Assembly: GCA_965248685.1 (NCBI GenBank)
Contig: CBDFKC010000003.1
Coordinates: forward strand, 2,294,001 to 2,358,000
Direction: 5' to 3'
Source of the DNA: VYFG01 sp965248685
GTDB taxonomy: Bacteria > Pseudomonadota > Gammaproteobacteria > Arenicellales > Poriferihabitantaceae
DNA: 64,000 nucleotides
Shown here one piece after another: positions 58,749 through 64,000 of this stretch. A program made the translations under genes and the position numbers. Each line of letters begins with the position of its first letter. Positions within the stretch are counted from its first letter, which is position 1. The notes beneath the pieces were generated by a model that was given only the letters and a program-made list of their open reading frames with translations, did not search any database and had not been told where the DNA came from.

Positions 58749-60785
58749 TCAGGACTGTGGAGTAAAATTTATTTTGCTCCAGCCTTCGTTGGGTAAAAAT
58801 CGCTCGCCATACTTTTGGTGCAATGATTCAAGTTTCTCCAGCATCTCTGACTGACCGTTGTCGACGATATAATTAATTGGTCCACCACGGAATGGTGCAA
58901 AGCCAGTGCCGAATATGAGCCCGCCATCGGCGAGTTGTCCGCTCTCTACAATCTCTTCGTGCAAGCAGGCAACGGCTTCATTGAGATAGCGAAAAACTAG
59001 TCGGTCTTCGAGGTCGGCGGGTGGGGCGTAATTATCATCAACTTTGACTCTATCGGGTTTACCTTTGGTCCACTTGTAAAAACCCTTACCACTCTTTTTG
59101 CCCAGATCACCAGCTTCAACTTTTTGTGAAAGGGCCACGGGTACCTCACCACCGAAGCTTTCAGTCAGGTTGCTGGCGACATGTTGACATATATCAAGAC
59201 CAACCGTATCAGCCAGGGTAATTGGACCCATGGGCATACCGAATCCGGTGGCAACGTTATCAATCACGTTGCTCGGCACTCCTTCCTTATGCATTTCCAC
59301 CGCTTCCATCAGATACGGCATCAGAATACGATTAACCAGGAAGCCGGGGCTGCTTTTTACTGGCAATGGAAGTCGCCCAATTTCTGCAGCAAACGATATC
59401 GCTTTGTTAGACACCTTGGCAAAAGTTTTAGCCCCATTAACTATTTCTACCAGTTGCATTTTTGCCACTGGATTAAAAAAATGGAGTCCCACCAGGCGGC
59501 CGGGTTTGGCCAGGGCATTAGAAATCACTTCGATGGGGATGCTCGAGGTATTGGTCGCTAGAATTGCGTCGGGTTTGGCTATTTTTTCGAGTTCGGAGAA
59601 CAGGTTTATCTTGGCTTCGGCGTTTTCATAAATCGCCTCGATAATGACATCCGCCCTACGCGCGCCAGAACCCGCCAGATCCGGCTGAAAGCGATCCATC
59701 GCCCGCTGAACAAGCCTGGGGTCACGCAATTTTCGTTTGAACAATTTATGGGCGCGTTGCGCAGCCCGGGCCAGAGCATCTGGATTCTGATCCTGGATGG
59801 TTACGTTAAGCCCTTTGAGAGCGCACCAGGATGCGATGTCACCACCCATAACCCCTGCGCCGACAACATGGACGCTATTAAATGCATCTTTGTTTTTACC
59901 AGTTTTAGCGAGCCCTTTTAGATGCTCCTGGAGAAAGAATACTTTCACCAGATTACGCGAGGTTGGTGTGGTTACCAGTTTCGTAACGGAATGCTGCTCT
60001 TGCTTAAGCATATCCGCCCGATTGCCTCCGTGCTGCTTCCATAAGTCAATTATTGCAAACGGTGCAGGGTAGTGATCCCGAGAAGCTTTAGATGCTACTT
60101 TGCGCTCCAGTACACTGGCCATCACAGAGCGGAGTGGACCTTTGGACACCCAAGTGGTCCACCCTTTCGCCATATGCACCTTTGGCTTTTTCTCCAGCAT
60201 ACTATCAGCCCCTCGACGTAGTTGCCGTTCGGGTACTGCCAGATCCACTATTCCCATTTTCTTGGCGACTTTAGGAATCACGGTGCGACCACTAAGCATT
60301 AGATCCATGGCGGCTGGCACCCCACATTTTTCAATAAGCCTGACGGTACCGCCGAATCCCGGATGGATCCCCAGCATCACTTCGGGTAATCCAAGACGTA
60401 TTGAAGGATCGTTACAAACCACTCGGTAGTCGCAAGCCAGTGCTAGCTCGAGACCTCCCCCCAGACAATGGCCGTTGATCATGGCAACGGTAGGGAATCT
60501 GGCTTTTTCGATTCGGTCCAATACGCTATGGGCGTGACCGACAAATTCCAGGGCCTGGGCTGAATTTTCCACCTGGCTAAATTCTGAAACATCGGCTCCG
60601 GCGACGAAACCACCAGATTTTCCAGAGCGGATTATCAGGCCTCCGGGATTTTTTGCCTCTATTTCTCCGAATGCCTGCTCAAGCTCCTGGATGATTTCCG
60701 CGGAAAGGACGTTTTGGTTACTATCGGGCTTATCCAGTGTTAGTAAGCAAACGTTATCCTGTTGTTCTATAGTCCAGTTTTTCAT
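58749..60785 (-). CDS. fadJ: Fatty-acid oxidation complex alpha subunit (FadJ/FadB type)
   Basis: The 678-residue bifunctional enzyme has an N-terminal enoyl-CoA hydratase domain with GLIIRSGKSGGFVAGADV and HCLGGGLELALACDYR (oxyanion region), then a 3-hydroxyacyl-CoA dehydrogenase domain with the NAD motif VHVVGAGVMGGDIA and the conserved LVGLHFFNPVAKM. It catalyses hydration and oxidation steps of beta-oxidation. It follows a thiolase gene on the minus strand (52-base gap), so the complex pair is complete. FadJ and FadB are hard to separate by eye; the pairing with a FadI-like thiolase favours FadJ. Confidence 0.9.
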   Translation of the reverse strand: MKNWTIEQQDNVCLLTLDKPDSNQNVLSAEIIQELEQAFGEIEAKNPGGLIIRSGKSGGFVAGADVSEFSQVENSAQALEFVGHAHSVLDRIEKARFPTVAMINGHCLGGGLELALACDYRVVCNDPSIRLGLPEVMLGIHPGFGGTVRLIEKCGVPAAMDLMLSGRTVIPKVAKKMGIVDLAVPERQLRRGADSMLEKKPKVHMAKGWTTWVSKGPLRSVMASVLERKVASKASRDHYPAPFAIIDLWKQHGGNRADMLKQEQHSVTKLVTTPTSRNLVKVFFLQEHLKGLAKTGKNKDAFNSVHVVGAGVMGGDIASWCALKGLNVTIQDQNPDALARAAQRAHKLFKRKLRDPRLVQRAMDRFQPDLAGSGARRADVIIEAIYENAEAKINLFSELEKIAKPDAILATNTSSIPIEVISNALAKPGRLVGLHFFNPVAKMQLVEIVNGAKTFAKVSNKAISFAAEIGRLPLPVKSSPGFLVNRILMPYLMEAVEMHKEGVPSNVIDNVATGFGMPMGPITLADTVGLDICQHVASNLTESFGGEVPVALSQKVEAGDLGKKSGKGFYKWTKGKPDRVKVDDNYAPPADLEDRLVFRYLNEAVACLHEEIVESGQLADGGLIFGTGFAPFRGGPINYIVDNGQSEMLEKLESLHQKYGERFLPNEGWSKINFTPQS

Positions 60786-60837
60786 TGGCCAGATTTTTAT
60801 TGATTAGGGTTTAATACACTACTAAAGCCGACAAAGA

Positions 60838-62130
60838 TCAGCCGGCCCGGCGCTTGACTAACATCGCGCCCCCTTGCCCACCACCGATACATAATGTCGT
60901 CATTGCGGTATCCCATTGATTGCGCTCTAATACATTTAACGCGTGCAGCACAATTCTGGCACCACTGGCACCTACAGGATGCCCCATACTGATGCCGCCG
61001 CCGTCCAAATTCAGTCGCTCCTGATCGAGGTTACCCATTGGGCTGTCGAGACCGAGTTCAGCGGTGCAGTACTCTTTTGATTCCCATGCAGCGAGGCACC
61101 CCAGTACCTGACCGGCAAATGCTTCGTTAATTTCCCAATAGTCGACGTCATTCAGCCCTAGGTTGTTGCGGGATAAAATAGGAGTGCTGGCATGCACAGG
61201 CCCAAGTCCCATTTGAGTGGGGTCGAGGCCTGCCCAGTTGGCATCAATAATTTCTCCTCTGGGCTCCAGGTCATATTGTTTTAGCGCCTGCTCGCTGGCT
61301 AACACCAGCCAGGCACAGCCATCGGTTAGCTGTGCGCTGTTTCCGGCCGTGACCATACCTGTCGGTTTGTCGAATACCGGACGTAATTTAGCCAATTTTT
61401 CTAACGTCGAGCCTCGGCGCAAACCATCATCAACAGTATAACTGTTTCCCACGGTGTCATAGATCGGCACCAATTCGTTGGAAAAATAACCGTTATCGAT
61501 AGCCGCGGCCAGGCGATCATGGCTACGGATCGCAAACAGATCCATCTGCTCTCGATTGATGCCAAACCGCCATGCAATTTTTTCAGTGGTCTGGCCCATG
61601 GAGAAACCGACCACGGGATCATTGAGCCCTTTTAGCAGTCCAATTACCGGAGCCAGGGTTGACAGCTTGAGTTTCGATAAAACAGACAGTTTTTGACCAA
61701 TGGATTTGGCCCGAGCCCATTTGGATAACCAGGTAACGAATCCGCTACTAAAAAGTACCGGCGCGTGACTCATGGACTCTGTGCCGCCGGCGAGAACCAA
61801 TTCAGACCGACCGAACGCGATATTCGTGGCAGCGGAGTCCAGCGCTTGCATCCCACTTGCGCAATTACGCGCGACGGTCCAGGCTGGGGTAGATTCACCG
61901 CAGTTCAGGCGTAAGGACACAATTCGCGCAATATTCGCTTCGTCGGCCTCCGGTCCAACGCAGCCCAAAATAACTTCGTCCAGCTCATCGGGTTCGAATG
62001 GTTGCCTGGCCAATAACGGTCGGCCTGCTTGAACCGCCAGATCGGCTGCAGCAAAAGGGCCGGGTGCTCCGGCTTTAAGGAATGGGGTTCGACTACCGTC
62101 GACTATATAAACAGGTCGTCCACTGTGCAT
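60838..62130 (-). CDS. fadI: Acetyl-CoA acyltransferase / thiolase (FadI type)
   Basis: I chose the start at 62130 (MHSGRPVYIVDGSRTP), giving 430 residues, a FadI-like length. The active-site Cys is in ARNCASGMQALDSA, the second catalytic region is GHPVGASGAR, and the C-terminal CIGGGQGGAM carries the other Cys. It cleaves 3-ketoacyl-CoA in the last step of beta-oxidation. An upstream start at 62220 would add 30 residues overlapping the divergent trmB start region. It precedes the hydratase/dehydrogenase gene by 52 bases. Confidence 0.9.
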   Translation of the reverse strand: MHSGRPVYIVDGSRTPFLKAGAPGPFAAADLAVQAGRPLLARQPFEPDELDEVILGCVGPEADEANIARIVSLRLNCGESTPAWTVARNCASGMQALDSAATNIAFGRSELVLAGGTESMSHAPVLFSSGFVTWLSKWARAKSIGQKLSVLSKLKLSTLAPVIGLLKGLNDPVVGFSMGQTTEKIAWRFGINREQMDLFAIRSHDRLAAAIDNGYFSNELVPIYDTVGNSYTVDDGLRRGSTLEKLAKLRPVFDKPTGMVTAGNSAQLTDGCAWLVLASEQALKQYDLEPRGEIIDANWAGLDPTQMGLGPVHASTPILSRNNLGLNDVDYWEINEAFAGQVLGCLAAWESKEYCTAELGLDSPMGNLDQERLNLDGGGISMGHPVGASGARIVLHALNVLERNQWDTAMTTLCIGGGQGGAMLVKRRAG

Positions 62131-62229
62131 AGAGATCACCGCTGGTGAAATATAATCACTTATTATAGCCCGAAGAATGTGCTGGTTGGCGCGCCAGTAG
62201 CAGGAACAGTCCTGTTCCAATATTACTTA

Positions 62230-62943
62230 ATGCCCCCCAATATGAACCATACCCAAGGAAAAAATAGCAAGCATCGCGCCATTCGAAGCTATGTTCTTCG
62301 ACAGGGCAGAATGACCAGGGCACAGCAACGCGCGATAGCGGATTTATGGCCTGTTTATGGGCTTGCACCGGATACCTGGGGCCCTTTGGATTTTCCAGCA
62401 ATATTTGGTCGGGTGGCACCAGTTATTCTTGAAATTGGTTTTGGTGATGGCGGTGCATTGCTCGAAATGGCGCGTAATAATTCCACCCAGGACTACATCG
62501 GGATCGAAGTGCATCGACCAGGGGTGGGAAATTTGTTGTTAAAACTGGAACAGGAACAATTATCTAATGTTCGGGTCATCAGTGAAGATGCGTTGGAGGT
62601 ATTGCAGCGACGGATTGGGTTAAATAGCCTGGACAATCTAAATTTATTTTTTCCTGACCCATGGCCCAAGAAATCCCATCACAAACGGCGAATTGTTACG
62701 CTGGATTTTATTCAACTGGTTGCGGCCAGAGTGAAGCCTGGAGGCGTATTTCATTTTGCTACTGACTGGCAACCCTATGCCGAGGAAGCTTTGGATCGAA
62801 TAGAGGGATGCCACCAATTTGCCAACCAGGCGGGGCCGGGTCGGTTTTCTCCCCGGCCGGCATCGCGTCCGGAAACAAAATTTGAAAAACGCGGTCGGCG
62901 CCTTGGCCACGGGGTTTGGGATATATTAATGCGGCGAATTTAG
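62230..62943 (+). CDS. trmB: tRNA (guanine-N7)-methyltransferase
   Basis: TrmB forms m7G46 in tRNA variable loops. The likely start is ATG 62230 (MPPNMNHTQG) or the ATG four codons later, giving 237 or 233 residues. SAM motif EIGFGDGGALLEMA and the family motif FPDPWPKKSHHKRRIV are intact. The N-terminal RSYVLRQGRMTRAQQRA matches TrmB, and TKFEKRGRR near the C-terminus is the other signature. It overlaps the 3' end of the convergent YyaL-like gene by four bases. Confidence 0.94.
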   Translation: MPPNMNHTQGKNSKHRAIRSYVLRQGRMTRAQQRAIADLWPVYGLAPDTWGPLDFPAIFGRVAPVILEIGFGDGGALLEMARNNSTQDYIGIEVHRPGVGNLLLKLEQEQLSNVRVISEDALEVLQRRIGLNSLDNLNLFFPDPWPKKSHHKRRIVTLDFIQLVAARVKPGGVFHFATDWQPYAEEALDRIEGCHQFANQAGPGRFSPRPASRPETKFEKRGRRLGHGVWDILMRRI

Positions 62944-64000
62944 TCTGCAACCAGGTTTTCTAGCAATTCATCCAGGGTCTCAATGGGGTTTTTACATTCC
63001 AGTCCCTGACATATATAGGCCACTGTTTTTCCGGCGACGGGAGGTTTTAACGCCAGCGACGACGGCAGGTCTGAGACGTCTTCCGGTATCAGATAGACCC
63101 AGGTATCGGGCAAATACATCCCGCCGATTGCTTTTTGCCATTGGACTAATTGGTCCCGACTCCCCCTGACTACCACGGTCTTTCCATTGCCGGACAGATC
63201 CAGGGCCGCCATGGTGAGAGAAGCGAAAACCGACGGATTACTGGTTACCTCAGCGGCAAATAATTTGATGATTTTTTGTGCGCTTTCCATAAAACGGGGC
63301 TCGCCAAGTAATTCACCGAGCCGATACAATATTGTTGCTGCGGCGCCATTGGATGACGGAATGGCGTCATCAGCGCCGGGTTTTGGTCGATGCAATAGGG
63401 TCTCGTGATCGTGGGATGTGAAGAAAAAACCGCCATTTTCAGAGTCTTCAAAGCGCAGTATCATGGCATCGCATACAGAGACAAGAAAACTCAAGTCGCC
63501 ATTGCGCCACTCACTCTGGAGTAATTCGGCGAGGCCTTCTGCGAGGAATGCGTAGTCGTCCAGATATCCGTTGAGCTTGACTTCCTGGGATCGGTAGGAC
63601 GCCATTAAACGACCGTTTTGCCACAGACTGTTACGCAAAAAATTTACCGACTGGTGGGCAGAACTTAACAGCTCAGGAAGGTTCAGAATCCGGCCTGAGC
63701 GCGCCATCCCCTTGATCATCAGGCCGTTCCATCCGGTAAGAATTTTGTCGTCGAGTGCGGGGCGAACACGGTCATTGCGATGTTGCAGGAGTTTGTCCAT
63801 GGCAATTGGTAACGTATCAACACCCTCCAATGAATCTATTATTGGCTCAGCATCCTCATTAACGTTCAAGTGCCAGTTTCCTTCAAAATTTGCTTCGCCA
63901 ACTAAACCGAATCTGTTTTCCACAGCCTGGTATTCTGAGGTTGTCAAGATGGCCCGAAGATCGGTTTCACTCCAGACATAAAATTTCCCTTCGACACCTT
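62940..64000 (-). CDS. Partial YyaL/SSP411-like thioredoxin-domain protein
   Basis: The frame starts beyond the right edge and ends at 62940; only the C-terminal 353 or so residues are present. The segment upstream of the first internal ATG remains in frame (GKFYVWSETDLRAIL), which shows that the gene continues beyond 64000. RPALDDKILTGWNGLMI, LNGYLDDYAFLAEGLAEL and ENGGFFFTS are signatures of the DUF255/YyaL family, which has an N-terminal thioredoxin-like domain (outside this window) and an alpha/alpha toroid similar to N-acyl-glucosamine epimerases. The function is not established. Confidence 0.85.
   Translation of the reverse strand, partial: GVEGKFYVWSETDLRAILTTSEYQAVENRFGLVGEANFEGNWHLNVNEDAEPIIDSLEGVDTLPIAMDKLLQHRNDRVRPALDDKILTGWNGLMIKGMARSGRILNLPELLSSAHQSVNFLRNSLWQNGRLMASYRSQEVKLNGYLDDYAFLAEGLAELLQSEWRNGDLSFLVSVCDAMILRFEDSENGGFFFTSHDHETLLHRPKPGADDAIPSSNGAAATILYRLGELLGEPRFMESAQKIIKLFAAEVTSNPSVFASLTMAALDLSGNGKTVVVRGSRDQLVQWQKAIGGMYLPDTWVYLIPEDVSDLPSSLALKPPVAGKTVAYICQGLECKNPIETLDELLENLVAD

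Overview
The window looks like ordinary chromosome from a marine-type gammaproteobacterium of moderate GC. The evidence is conserved gene order: queA-tgt, lysS-lolC-lolD-lon, rhlB(-)/trxA/rho, xseB-ispA-dxs, mlaFEDCB-ibaG, and a prfB gene with the classic RF2 autoregulatory frameshift. I cannot name the genus. Most genes are housekeeping: tRNA modification, translation, isoprenoid and tetrapyrrole synthesis, DNA repair, lipoprotein and phospholipid transport, and beta-oxidation.

Layout. 1-770: partial nucleotidyltransferase-like gene and tRNA-Leu(CAA). 0.9-8.4 kb: queA, tgt, a large Sel1/SH3/SPOR envelope protein, glyA, and an Ada-type regulator with a separate Ogt methyltransferase. 8.5-11.1 kb (minus): an MttB-family methyltransferase without pyrrolysine, then a small S24-like / 40-aa / RidA cluster. 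11.2-16.5 kb: a decayed accessory island. It ends at the 3' end of tRNA-Leu(CAG) beside a truncated tyrosine integrase and holds short hypothetical genes, a ribbon-helix-helix regulator, two frameshifted genes, a cysteine-rich 87-aa protein, a group IIC intron-like fragment directly behind a terminator, a possible IS zinc-ribbon remnant and a beta-helix lipoprotein. 16.7-23.9 kb: prfB, lysS, lolC/E, lolD, and lon with a sigma-32-like promoter. 23.9-36 kb: a mixed block with a DUF3465 protein, HAD hydrolase, threonine-aldolase-like enzyme, two TauD-type dioxygenases, a large membrane protein, a lipoprotein peptidase, a ferredoxin-flavin reductase, mutM, a BON-domain protein and an outer-membrane barrel. 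36-46 kb: rhlB, trxA, rho, rpmE, a thermonuclease lipoprotein, prmB, hemL, a cold-shock protein and parE. 46-54.6 kb: xseB-ispA-dxs-folE2 and mlaFEDCB-ibaG-grxD. 54.6-64 kb: methyltransferase plus arginase-family enzyme, a Rieske oxygenase divergent from a LysR regulator, fadJ/fadI-like genes, trmB, and a partial YyaL-like gene.

Several genes reported here were read directly from the bases because they are very short, start at unusual codons, are broken, or run off the window: the left-edge gene, the 40-aa, 48-aa and 55-aa proteins, the frameshift-repaired small genes, the integrase remnant upstream of its first start codon, and the in-frame extension of the right-edge gene.

The strongest unexplained signals are the small-gene island at tRNA-Leu(CAG) with its 87-aa Cys-rich gene, a perfect 14-bp inverted repeat abutting the ada start codon, and a strong intrinsic terminator lying inside the first codons of the thermonuclease gene. 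I found no CRISPR array, no complete transposon and no clear multi-gene novel defence system. Searches and structural predictions that I could not run are named in each finding.
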